NCBI RefSeq assembly: GCF_029889905.1
Contig: NZ_JARANZ010000005.1
Location: forward strand, 62,001-126,000
Length of the DNA stretch: 64,000 nucleotides
DNA from: Chromohalobacter sp. 11-W
GTDB taxonomy: Bacteria; Pseudomonadota; Gammaproteobacteria; Pseudomonadales; Halomonadaceae
Reading direction: 5' to 3'
Shown: positions 37,612 to 45,155 of the stretch, in pieces
Layout of the letters: every line of letters begins with the position of its first letter
Position numbering within the stretch: the stretch's first letter is position 1
Notes under the pieces: generated by a model
The model's input: only the letters and a program-made list of their open reading frames with translations
Told to the model about the DNA's origin: nothing
Database searches by the model: none
Program-made: the position numbers and the translations under genes

Positions 37612-38448
37612 GTGAGCCATCCCTCCAACCTCACGCCACCCAGTCGGGTGGAGGAAGACGAGCACGACCTGCATCTCAACGGCGGCCCTCGGCCATCGCG
37701 TGCGGCGGGCGTCCATGAATCGATCCGTGAAGAAGGCGAGACGGAACTCAAACGCGCCGCGTCGGCATTGTTCTGGTCGGCGATTGCCGCCGGCCTATCG
37801 ATGAGTTTCTCGATGCTTGCCAAGGGGCTGCTGCATGCGCGCCTGCCGGACAGCGATATCGGCTATCTCGTCGAGTCGTTCGGCTACACCATCGGCTTTA
37901 TAGTCGTCATCCTCGCGCGTCAACAGCTGTTCACCGAGAACACCGTCACCGCAGTGCTACCGGTCATGAGCACGCCACGCATCATGCAGTTTCTCAAGCT
38001 ATTGAAGCTATGGGGCGTCGTTCTCATCGGCAACCTAGTGGGGGTGGCGGTCTCCGCGTACGCGTTCCTCTACATGCCCTTGTTCGATGCCGAAACGCAT
38101 AAAGCCTTTCTCAGCCTGGGGCATCACATCCTGGAGAACACGGGCAGCCAGATGTTTGCCAAGGGCATCATCGCCGGCTGGATGATCGCCACCATGGTCT
38201 GGCTGCTCCCCGCCGCTGGAGGCGCCAAGATCTGGGTGATTCTGATCGTCACTTATCTCGTCGCACTGGGCGGTTTCACGCACATCATCGTGGGGTCCAC
38301 GGAAGTGATGTACTTGATGTTCGCCGGCCAAGCAAGTCTGGGTGAATATCTCTTCCACTTCGCCCTGCCGACGCTGGCCGGCAACGTGATCGGCGGCACC
38401 TTCATCTTTGCCCTCATTAGCCATGCACAAGTTCGCAGCGACACCTGA
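37612..38448 (+). CDS. Formate/nitrite transporter (FNT) family channel, YfdC-like
   Basis: 278 residues. A charged hydrophilic N-terminus of about 45 residues (RVEEDEHDLHLNGG, then IREEGETELKRAAS) is followed by six membrane helices of the FNT fold. Recognisable are GLSMSFSMLAKGLL, RQQLFTENTVTAVLP and GGFTHIIVGSTEVMYL. The extended N-terminus and sequence resemble YfdC more than FocA or NirC, so the transported anion is uncertain. A GTG start at 37612 has AAGGA upstream; no ATG fits. Confidence 0.85.
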   Translation: MSHPSNLTPPSRVEEDEHDLHLNGGPRPSRAAGVHESIREEGETELKRAASALFWSAIAAGLSMSFSMLAKGLLHARLPDSDIGYLVESFGYTIGFIVVILARQQLFTENTVTAVLPVMSTPRIMQFLKLLKLWGVVLIGNLVGVAVSAYAFLYMPLFDAETHKAFLSLGHHILENTGSQMFAKGIIAGWMIATMVWLLPAAGGAKIWVILIVTYLVALGGFTHIIVGSTEVMYLMFAGQASLGEYLFHFALPTLAGNVIGGTFIFALISHAQVRSDT

Positions 38449-38694
38449 AGAGGTATCTTATAAATGCCTGATTCGGCATGCCTACCGGCGTGCCGAGCCT
38501 GTCCATTCGTCTATGCCGTTTCATGCACTCTCACGAACGAGACAGCGAATAGCGCCCAACACTCTCTCGTGATAACCAGTTTTTATCAGCATGCTGAGTT
38601 TCGGAATTAGCGAAGCGCCCGAGTGCCTGTTAAAGCTTAAGTAGCTTATACCACCCACCCGGCCTGACCGGATCGATGACGAGGGACAATAACA

Positions 38695-39675
38695 ATGGGA
38701 CACGCCACACCACGCACACCGTATTGGCTTGCCGCAGCACTGGTCATGGGGCTCGCCACCCCTGCGCTTGCCGATTATCCCGAAAAACCCATCACGCTGA
38801 TCGTGCCCTGGGCCGCCGGCGGCGGGACCGATGCCACGGCACGCATCATCGCCAAAGCCCTGGAGGAAGAACTCGGTGAAACCATCAATGTGGTCAACCG
38901 CACGGGCGGCAGCGGCGTCGTGGGACATACCGCCATCGCGCGGGCCAAACCCGATGGCTACACCCTTGGGCTAGGCACGGTCGAGATCAACATGATGCAT
39001 TGGCAAGGCCTGACTGATCTCACCTACGAAGACTTCACTCCCATCGGACAGATCAACTTCGATGCCGCCAGCATCAGCGTCGCCGAGGACGCCGACTATC
39101 AGGACCTTGGCGAATTGATGGATGCGATCCGCGATCAGCCCGACGGTCACTTCAATGCCTCCGGCACCGGGCTCGGTGGTATCTGGCATGTTGCGCTGGG
39201 CGGACTGCTGATGGATCTCGACATGTCCGCCGACAAGGTCAACTGGATTCCCAGCCAAGGCGCCGCGCCGGCCATGACGGAGCTAGCCTCAGGTGGCGTC
39301 GACATGGCCGCCACCTCGCTACCCGAAGCGCGCTCGATGATCGAGTCCGGCCGCGTGCGTAGCCTCGGTGTGATGGCCGAGGAACCTCTGGAAAGCTTTC
39401 CCGATGTGCCCACCGTGGCCTCGCAGGTGGACAGCGACTTCACCACGGGCGCGTGGCGCGGCGTCATCGGGCCACAAGGTATGGACGATGACATCGTCGA
39501 GACGCTGGAAACAGCCTTGCACGCCGCCTACGAAAGCGACACCTATCAAACCTTCATGACCAAGCAAGGCTATGGGGTGCAATGGAAAGACGCACAGGCC
39601 TTTGGCGACTACATGAAGCAAGGCGATGCCGAATTCGGTGAGATCATGAAAGCCATCGGCCTCGCCAAGCAGTAG
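38695..39675 (+). CDS. Orphan TctC-family (Bug) periplasmic binding protein
   Basis: 326 residues with a signal peptide (about 1-26, cleavage after ALA before DYPEKP) and the Bug signature YPEKPITLIVPWAAGGGTDATARI. No tctA or tctB is nearby; the next gene is on the other strand. Such orphan Bug proteins may share permeases encoded elsewhere or act as sensors. ATG 38695 follows GAGGGACAATAACA. Confidence 0.88.
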   Translation: MGHATPRTPYWLAAALVMGLATPALADYPEKPITLIVPWAAGGGTDATARIIAKALEEELGETINVVNRTGGSGVVGHTAIARAKPDGYTLGLGTVEINMMHWQGLTDLTYEDFTPIGQINFDAASISVAEDADYQDLGELMDAIRDQPDGHFNASGTGLGGIWHVALGGLLMDLDMSADKVNWIPSQGAAPAMTELASGGVDMAATSLPEARSMIESGRVRSLGVMAEEPLESFPDVPTVASQVDSDFTTGAWRGVIGPQGMDDDIVETLETALHAAYESDTYQTFMTKQGYGVQWKDAQAFGDYMKQGDAEFGEIMKAIGLAKQ

Positions 39676-39687
39676 GTATCACTCAAC

Positions 39688-39726
39688 GCGCCACGACCGC
39701 GCTCCCTATTCATGCGGTCGTGGCGC
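39688..39726. terminator. Bidirectional hairpin between the TctC-type gene and leuA
   Basis: A perfect 13-bp stem (39688-39700 with 39714-39726) and a 13-nt loop lie between convergent genes. U-tracts are absent on both sides. Confidence 0.6.
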
Positions 39727-39743
39727 ATCCACTCCTTACCATG

Positions 39744-41435
39744 CTAGGCCGGGGCCTGCGCCTCGGCCGCTAATTCCGACATCGTGCCTTGATGCCCCGC
39801 GCGGTTGAGCGCGCTCAACACCGCCTTGAGCGATGCACTGACGGTGTCGCCGTCCTCGGCCATGCCACTGATGCGCTGCCCCGCCACATTGAGTTGCACG
39901 AAGGCGATCGCCACGGCGTCGCTGCCCTCGCCCAGCGCGTGCTCGCTGTAATCGACGACGCTCACCGATTGCCCTGTGTGGGCTTGCCAGGCGGTCATGA
40001 AAGACGAAATGACACCGTTGCCCTGGCCACTCAAACGCACGCTCCGACCTTCATCGTTGAGCGACACCGTCAAGCATTCGTCGGCGTCACGATCGAGCCG
40101 ATAGCCAGCCAGCGAGAGCGGCTCATGCCGGGAAAAGGTCTCGGTCAGTACCTCGCGAATGCGCTGACTGGAGAGTTCGCCGCTCACCGTCTCGCTCACT
40201 GCCTGCACTGCCGGGGCCAGCTCCAATGCCATCCAACGCGGCAGGCTGATACCGTAATCGCGCTCGAGCAGGAACGTCATGCCGCCCTTGCCGGACTGGC
40301 TGTTGACGCGAATGACCGCCTGGTAATCGCGCCCGATATCGCGCGGGTCGATCGGCAGGTACGCTACCTGCCACGGCTCGTCCGCTTGCTGCTTTCTGAG
40401 CGACTTGCGGATCGCGTCCTGGTGGCTGCCGGAAAACGCGGTGTAGACCATCTCCCCCACCCACGGGTGACGCGGATGCATGGGAATACCGGTGCATTCC
40501 TGCACCACCTCGATGATCTCGTCGGGGCGCGACAGATCGAGCTCGGGATCGATGCCCTGGCTGTAGAGATTCATCGCCAGGGTGACAATATCCATGTTAC
40601 CGGTCCGCTCACCATTGCCCAGCAACGTGCCTTCGACACGCTCGGCGCCGGCCAGCAAGGCGAGTTCGGCGGATGCCACCGCACCGCCGCGATCGTTATG
40701 CGTATGTACCGAGATGATCACGCTGTCGCGGCGGCTAATATGCTGGCAGAAATACTCAATCTGATCGGCATGATGATGGGGGCCGCCCACCTCGACCGTG
40801 GTGGGCAGGTTGAGAATGCACTTTGTCTCCGGCGTCGGCTGCCAGACATCCATCACCGCTTCGCAGATCTCAAGCGAGAAGTCGATCTCGGTACTGGAGA
40901 AGCTCTCGGGCGTGTATTCAAAGCGCCACTCGACGTCGGGATAGCGCGCGGCATGCGCCTTGACCCAGCTCGCCCCCTGTACGGCGATATCGACGATGCC
41001 TTGGCGGTCCATCTCGAACACGCGCTCACGCTGCACGGTCGAGGTGGAATTGTAGAGATGCACGATGGCGCGCTTGGCACCGACCAACGAGGCGAAGGTG
41101 CGCTCGATCAGATGCTCGCGGCACTGCACCAACACCGCGATGGTCACATCGTCAGGGATCTGATCTTCCTCGATCAGCCAGCGTACGAAATCATAATCAG
41201 GCTGACTGGCCGACGGAAAACCGACCATGACTTCCTTGATGCCGACCTTGATGATCTGGTGCCACAGGCGCTGCTTCTGTTCGACGCTCATCGGCTCGAG
41301 TAGCGCTTGATTGCCGTCGCGCAGGTCCTCGCTCACCCAGGTCGGCGCCGCCACCAGGTCACGATCCGGCCACTGGCGGTCGAAGGCTGGCACACGTGGC
41401 GCCGGGCGGTACTTGCGATGGTCGAAGCAACTCAT
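39744..41435 (-). CDS. leuA: 2-isopropylmalate synthase, first paralogue (Lrp-linked)
   Basis: 563 residues of the long LeuA type: HMGL catalytic domain ([67 protein letters not shown], quoted in parts), a linker domain, and a C-terminal regulatory LeuA dimer domain (LNVAGQRISGMAEDGDTVSASLKAVLSALN region). It condenses acetyl-CoA with 2-oxoisovalerate in leucine synthesis. It is clearly homologous to, but diverged from, the leuA at 60.5 kb. It is divergent from an Lrp/AsnC regulator with a 154-bp shared promoter region. ATG 41435 is chosen; the extension to 41483 is unsupported. A related 2-oxoacid condensation is possible. Confidence 0.85.
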   Translation of the reverse strand: MSCFDHRKYRPAPRVPAFDRQWPDRDLVAAPTWVSEDLRDGNQALLEPMSVEQKQRLWHQIIKVGIKEVMVGFPSASQPDYDFVRWLIEEDQIPDDVTIAVLVQCREHLIERTFASLVGAKRAIVHLYNSTSTVQRERVFEMDRQGIVDIAVQGASWVKAHAARYPDVEWRFEYTPESFSSTEIDFSLEICEAVMDVWQPTPETKCILNLPTTVEVGGPHHHADQIEYFCQHISRRDSVIISVHTHNDRGGAVASAELALLAGAERVEGTLLGNGERTGNMDIVTLAMNLYSQGIDPELDLSRPDEIIEVVQECTGIPMHPRHPWVGEMVYTAFSGSHQDAIRKSLRKQQADEPWQVAYLPIDPRDIGRDYQAVIRVNSQSGKGGMTFLLERDYGISLPRWMALELAPAVQAVSETVSGELSSQRIREVLTETFSRHEPLSLAGYRLDRDADECLTVSLNDEGRSVRLSGQGNGVISSFMTAWQAHTGQSVSVVDYSEHALGEGSDAVAIAFVQLNVAGQRISGMAEDGDTVSASLKAVLSALNRAGHQGTMSELAAEAQAPA

Positions 41436-41548
41436 GACAACAGTCCTGTGAAAATGGATGAACGAGCCGATTGCTCGTGGCAATGATCACAGTCTACGCC
41501 GCTCTGCCCCGCAGGCGATTGCAAAATCACCCTCGACGAGAGATTTTT

Positions 41549-41565
41549 TTGGCATACAATGCCAA
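41549..41565. promoter_or_regulatory. Candidate Lrp-type operator
   Basis: TTGGCAT-ACA-ATGCCAA, a perfect 7-bp inverted repeat, is followed directly by TATTAT (41566-41571, a good -10 for the regulator gene). It lies between the divergent leuA and Lrp-type genes and could control both. Confidence 0.55.
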
Positions 41566-41589
41566 TATTATTCTTAAAAGTGAACGATA

Positions 41590-42084
41590 ATGCCAAAAGA
41601 GAGCGCTCCGGTCGTCGGGGTGACGCTTGACCGTTACGACCGCCAGATACTCGATATCCTCCAGCGCCATGGGCGTATCAACAATCAGGAACTCGCCGAG
41701 CGTATCGGCCTGTCGCCTTCACCCTGCCTGAGGCGCGTGCGAGTCCTGGAAGACAACGGCCTGATCACCGGCTATCGCGCCCTGGTAGATGCCAAACGGC
41801 TGGGCCATAGCCTCACGGCGCTATTGCACATCTCCATGGATCGCCACACACCGGAGCGCTTCGCCAACTTCGAAGCCAAGGTCGCAGCACTGCCTCAAGT
41901 GCAGGAATGCCTGCTGATCACCGGCCAAGAGGCCGACTATCAGCTCAAGGTCGTGGTCCACGACATGGATGACTACCAGAACCTGCTGCTCAATCAGATC
42001 ACGCGTATCGAAGGCGTCACCGGCGCGCACTCCAGTTTCGTCCTGCGTCGAGTTCTCGAGCACCGCCCGGTCCCCGCATATTAG
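41590..42084 (+). CDS. Lrp/AsnC family transcriptional regulator
   Basis: 164 residues: an N-terminal winged helix-turn-helix (LDRYDRQILDILQRHGRINNQELAERIGLSPSPCLRRVRVLE in parts, about residues 12-55) and a C-terminal RAM/AsnC effector domain (about 75-150) with LITGQEADYQLKVVVHDMDDY. It probably senses an amino acid. Divergence from leuA and closeness to the aldolase gene suggest control of one or both, plus autoregulation. Confidence 0.92.
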   Translation: MPKESAPVVGVTLDRYDRQILDILQRHGRINNQELAERIGLSPSPCLRRVRVLEDNGLITGYRALVDAKRLGHSLTALLHISMDRHTPERFANFEAKVAALPQVQECLLITGQEADYQLKVVVHDMDDYQNLLLNQITRIEGVTGAHSSFVLRRVLEHRPVPAY

Positions 42085-42165
42085 ACGCTGGTGCAATGGC
42101 CGGTGACTCGAAAGGCTGTTACGTTTTTTGTATGCAATAGTCATCTAACGAAAAGGACATACGCC

Positions 42166-42930
42166 ATGCAACTGCCCCGCAACCCTTTCAAGGCGTCACT
42201 GACCGGCGATACGCGCTACGGATGCTGGGCCGGTTTCGCCACTGGCTACGCCACGGAGATACTCGCGACCACGGGGTTCGACTGGTTGCTGGTCGATGGC
42301 GAACATGCGCCCAATACCGTCCCCACGATACTCGCGCAGTTGCAGGCGATTGCCGCCTACCCCTGCGCCCCGGTCGTGCGTGCCGTCAACCATGACCCAG
42401 CCCTGATCAAGCAACTGCTCGACATCGGCACCCAGACGCTGATGATCCCCATGGTCGACACCGCCGAGCAGGCAGCCCAATTGGTCGCCGCCACACGCTA
42501 CCCGCCGCAGGGATTTCGCGGCGTGGGCGGTGGCCTGACGCGCGCCACGCGCTGGGGCGAGGTAGAAGACTACATGACGACGGCTCATGAAGAGCTGTGC
42601 CTGATCGTACAAGTGGAATCCCGCAGCGGCGTCGACAACGCCGAGGCCATCGCCGCCACCCCCGGCATCGATGCCGTGTTCGTCGGCCCTTTCGATCTAT
42701 CCACCGACATCGGGCATATCGGCAATCCCAATCACCCCGAGGTCCAGGCGATGATTCGGCATACTCTGGACGCCACTCACGCCGCCGGAAAGGCCGCCGG
42801 TATCCTGGCACCCGTCGAGACAGACGCCAGACGCTATGCCGACTGGGGATTCGATTTCATTGCCGTGGGCATCGACATCAGCCTATTGCGACAAGCTGCC
42901 AAGGAGACCGTGGCACGCTACAAGGGGTAA
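42166..42930 (+). CDS. HpcH/HpaI family aldolase, GarL-like
   Basis: 254 residues of the class II (metal-dependent) HpcH/HpaI family. Active-site parts are DWLLVDGEHAPN (His about residue 44), the metal-binding Glu in IVQVESRSGVDNAEAI and Asp in VDAVFVGPFDLS. RYPPQGFRGVGGGLTRA and AGILAPVETDARRYADWG resemble 2-dehydro-3-deoxyglucarate aldolase GarL as well as HpcH. It would split a 2-keto-3-deoxy acid to pyruvate and a semialdehyde. The exact substrate is unclear. ATG 42166 has AAAAGGACAT upstream. It lies 81 bp after the Lrp-type gene. Confidence 0.85.
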   Translation: MQLPRNPFKASLTGDTRYGCWAGFATGYATEILATTGFDWLLVDGEHAPNTVPTILAQLQAIAAYPCAPVVRAVNHDPALIKQLLDIGTQTLMIPMVDTAEQAAQLVAATRYPPQGFRGVGGGLTRATRWGEVEDYMTTAHEELCLIVQVESRSGVDNAEAIAATPGIDAVFVGPFDLSTDIGHIGNPNHPEVQAMIRHTLDATHAAGKAAGILAPVETDARRYADWGFDFIAVGIDISLLRQAAKETVARYKG

Positions 42931-42996
42931 AAGGTGGCTGATACGGTATAGGCGCTCGCCATCACACAACTCGCTATCAAACCAAGAGTCCCGCGC

Positions 42997-43608
42997 ATGA
43001 CACGGATATTTATCGCGACTGCCATTATGGCTGTACTTGGGGGGACCATATCGCTTGCGGCCTGCACGACCGGGCCTCGCGAAACGCCGTCTCCCCCGGC
43101 CAACGAAGAAACCACGAACTTCACGCTAGCGCCCTATCCCGTCAAGCTGCACGCCGATGCCTCACTCGAGCGCATCACCGTCCCACAGGCGGGTTACTTC
43201 GATACCGGAAGCTGGCAGATCGCAGATGATACACCGGGCGAGCGCCTGCTCACGCTGGCACTGCCGGGCTCCAACGACATCACGGCCGCGCGCTGGCGTC
43301 TGGGCGCGAGTCACGATGCCAACGCAATATCCAACTGCCTGACACCGCCACCCAACGCCCACTCGCGATCCACCGCGAGCATCGATGGCCATGATTTCCA
43401 GACCTTCACGCTCGACGACGCCGGCATGAGCCATTTCCAACAGATCACCGGCTACCGAGCCGTGATCGACGATACCTGCTATGCCATCGACCTGATCGTC
43501 AACGGCACCCGCGGCGAGGTCTACGATCCCCCGCGGGAACCACCGTTTTCTTCCGATCACGCCATGCAGCGCCTGCGTGAGATCAACGACGGGCTCTCAC
43601 TGCCATGA
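42997..43608 (+). CDS. Hypothetical lipoprotein
   Basis: 203 residues. A signal with lipobox SLAAC (Cys about residue 23) is followed by a Pro/Thr-rich linker and a soluble domain with two Cys (SNCLTPP and DDTCYAID), which could form a disulphide in the periplasm. No family recognised. It ends 3 bp before a strong bidirectional terminator. Confidence 0.75.
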   Translation: MTRIFIATAIMAVLGGTISLAACTTGPRETPSPPANEETTNFTLAPYPVKLHADASLERITVPQAGYFDTGSWQIADDTPGERLLTLALPGSNDITAARWRLGASHDANAISNCLTPPPNAHSRSTASIDGHDFQTFTLDDAGMSHFQQITGYRAVIDDTCYAIDLIVNGTRGEVYDPPREPPFSSDHAMQRLREINDGLSLP

Positions 43609-43610
43609 AA

Positions 43611-43639
43611 AATGCCGTGGCGCTTGGCGCCACGGCATT
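43611..43639. terminator. Bidirectional terminator
   Basis: A perfect 13-bp stem AATGCCGTGGCGC/GCGCCACGGCATT with a 3-nt loop. It is flanked by AAAAA on the left and CTTT on the right, and serves the lipoprotein gene (+) and the YjfB-type gene (-). Confidence 0.85.
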
Positions 43640-43660
43640 CTTTACTCACCTACCTCAGAC

Positions 43661-43864
43661 TCAAGCGTAGGTATTGACCTGCGTACCCACGGTGCCGGTC
43701 GTCGCTAGCGACTGCTGGGGGGATACCGCTTCCATCAGTTGCGACACGTGTGACGCCTGATTGTTGAGCGACTCCTTGAGCAGGCTCGCCTGCGCCTGCT
43801 GATCGGCGTTGTGCTGTTGCAGCGCCATCGCAGTGCCCACGGCTGCGTTCACGGATGAATCCAT
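43661..43864 (-). CDS. YjfB family putative motility protein
   Basis: 67 residues. It begins MDSSVNAAVGTAMALQQHNADQQ, followed by LLKESLNNQASHVSQLMEAV and a short tail, matching the small YjfB family that is often described as putative motility proteins. No flagellar gene is nearby. It follows AAGGGAG. Function is unknown. Confidence 0.75.
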   Translation of the reverse strand: MDSSVNAAVGTAMALQQHNADQQAQASLLKESLNNQASHVSQLMEAVSPQQSLATTGTVGTQVNTYA

Positions 43865-44072
43865 GAAGCTTCTCCCTTCAAGTGAATGAATGCGCTTTAC
43901 GCCTTCTAGTTATCGGCTAGGGCTCAACAAACTTTCATTGCCCACGATTAACAGCCAACGCATGACATCTTCAGCATGCAAGAAGAAAAGCATAAAGGCC
44001 ATCTCCTTTCATTCTGCACCTTGCTATCGACCGGCACTGGCCACGACTGCCTCAGGACAGCCGCGGCCAAGG

Positions 44073-44342
44073 CTACGTCAGCACTTCTCCACAATGGGGA
44101 CAGTAATCCGTCCGTGAGCGACGTGCCCCCGGCGCGGGCGTTCCCGTCATCGGTGCACCGTTGCCATTGTCGAACTGCAAAGCCAGCGGCTCGAGCGAGC
44201 GCACCACACCACGCTCACGATACACTCCCATATCGCGCAGCAAACGCGCCTCCAGATGTGCCAGATCATCGAATGTTTGACGATTACGACGATGCTGAAT
44301 CGCAGCTTTCTTCATTCCCCGAAGGATTTCCCACAATGTCAT
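44073..44342 (-). CDS. DUF1127 small protein with C-terminal CxxC
   Basis: 89 residues. The N-terminal half is the DUF1127 arginine-rich helix pair (RRNRQTFDDLAHLEARLLRDMGVYRE; key DLxxLExRLLRDMG). The tail ends YCPHCGEVLT, a CPxCG half zinc ribbon that is unusual for the family. DUF1127 proteins affect RNA turnover and phosphate or carbon metabolism in some alphaproteobacteria. ATG 44342 has AGGAGACCGTGTG upstream. Confidence 0.75.
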   Translation of the reverse strand: MTLWEILRGMKKAAIQHRRNRQTFDDLAHLEARLLRDMGVYRERGVVRSLEPLALQFDNGNGAPMTGTPAPGARRSRTDYCPHCGEVLT

Positions 44343-44779
44343 CACACGGTCTCCTGATCGAGGCCGGGATCCTGGCGGGTAACACAATCGAGATAACGAA
44401 TCGAGTCTGGCCGCGGTAGGATCCGCGGCCAGTGAAGAGTTTCAGTCGATGGCACACGGACAGGCACAAGCTCGCAGGTCATGATTCATGACTGCGACGT
44501 TGTTACCTGTCCACATGGCCTGCGTTGGGGGCATATCGACTTGTCTCTTGATTGGTGAAAGAGGGCTGAATAAGCCTTCACTTATTATTCTTAGACGCCG
44601 CGCGACGCGCCGTCAAATTTCTTGGCGAAATACCGAACCAGCACCGCACGAACACCTATGCGAGCGAGCGCCCCCTGCCATCCTGGCGCCTTGCCGCATA
44701 GAATGGCGGACTGCGGCCATGCACGCCGACAGTACATGGAGCGAGACTCACATAAGCACGCTCACAAAAAGGATGTGAC
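44343..44779. other. Intergenic region with two inverted repeats
   Basis: The 437-bp gap between divergent small genes has no supported ORF. It holds a 10-bp perfect hairpin CTGGCCGCGG/CCGCGGCCAG (44406-44431) and a GTCATGA-T-TCATGAC palindrome (44478-44492). The latter may be an operator for the DUF1127 gene. Confidence 0.5.
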
Positions 44780-45073
44780 ATGCAGATCGACAGGTTCTTT
44801 CACTGGCTAGGCGAGTTCCTCGGCGACGCCTTGCGCGTCATCATCGATGCTCTCTCCACGCTATTCGCGGGGCTGTGGGTAGCCATTGACCGCTTTTTCG
44901 ACGGCCTCGCTCGTTCGCTGGGCGTCAATCCCTCGCTCATCAACCTGGTAGTGCTGATCATCGGCGTGTGGATGCTCTACAAGGGGATTCGCGCGCTTGT
45001 CCGACGCGCCTTCGTCGGCGGTATCGTATGGCTGTTCCTTGGATTGCTAGTGCTCGGCTGGCTCATCCGCTGA
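44780..45073 (+). CDS. Small membrane protein of unknown function
   Basis: 97 residues. An amphipathic N-terminal half (MQIDRFFHWLGEFLGDALRVI, repeated loosely by VAIDRFFDGLARSLGV) is followed by two membrane helices (about residues 53-70 and 78-96). It follows AAAAGGATGTGAC. No family recognised. Confidence 0.7.
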   Translation: MQIDRFFHWLGEFLGDALRVIIDALSTLFAGLWVAIDRFFDGLARSLGVNPSLINLVVLIIGVWMLYKGIRALVRRAFVGGIVWLFLGLLVLGWLIR

Positions 45074-45102
45074 GGCGCTTTGCTGCCACGGCCCCACGCA
45101 AA

Positions 45103-45128
45103 AACGCCGCTGCCAAGGCAGCGGCGTT
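45103..45128. terminator. Bidirectional terminator between the small membrane protein gene and pepN
   Basis: A 12-bp perfect stem AACGCCGCTGCC/GGCAGCGGCGTT with a 2-nt turn. On the minus strand it continues into a short T-run, and on the plus strand TTTGCGTT. Confidence 0.82.
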
Positions 45129-45155
45129 TGCGTTACTTTCTTGCAAAGTCGACTA

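Noticed and set aside
38449-38694. Inverted repeats upstream of the orphan TctC gene (near 38473-38496 and the AAGCTT-containing stretch near 38633) as regulatory sites
   Set aside because: The first is an imperfect hairpin best read as a weak terminator of the FNT gene. The second is short and could be chance.
39789-41303. 504-codon plus-strand frame opposite the first leuA
   Set aside because: Antisense shadow of a well-conserved enzyme with no independent support. The same applies to the long frame opposite the second leuA (61043-61972) and to that opposite pepN (46245-47639).
42085-42165. TTGTATG upstream of the GarL-like aldolase as a third aldarate operator
   Set aside because: Only seven contiguous bases match the minus-strand form of the motif and the direct-repeat structure is missing.
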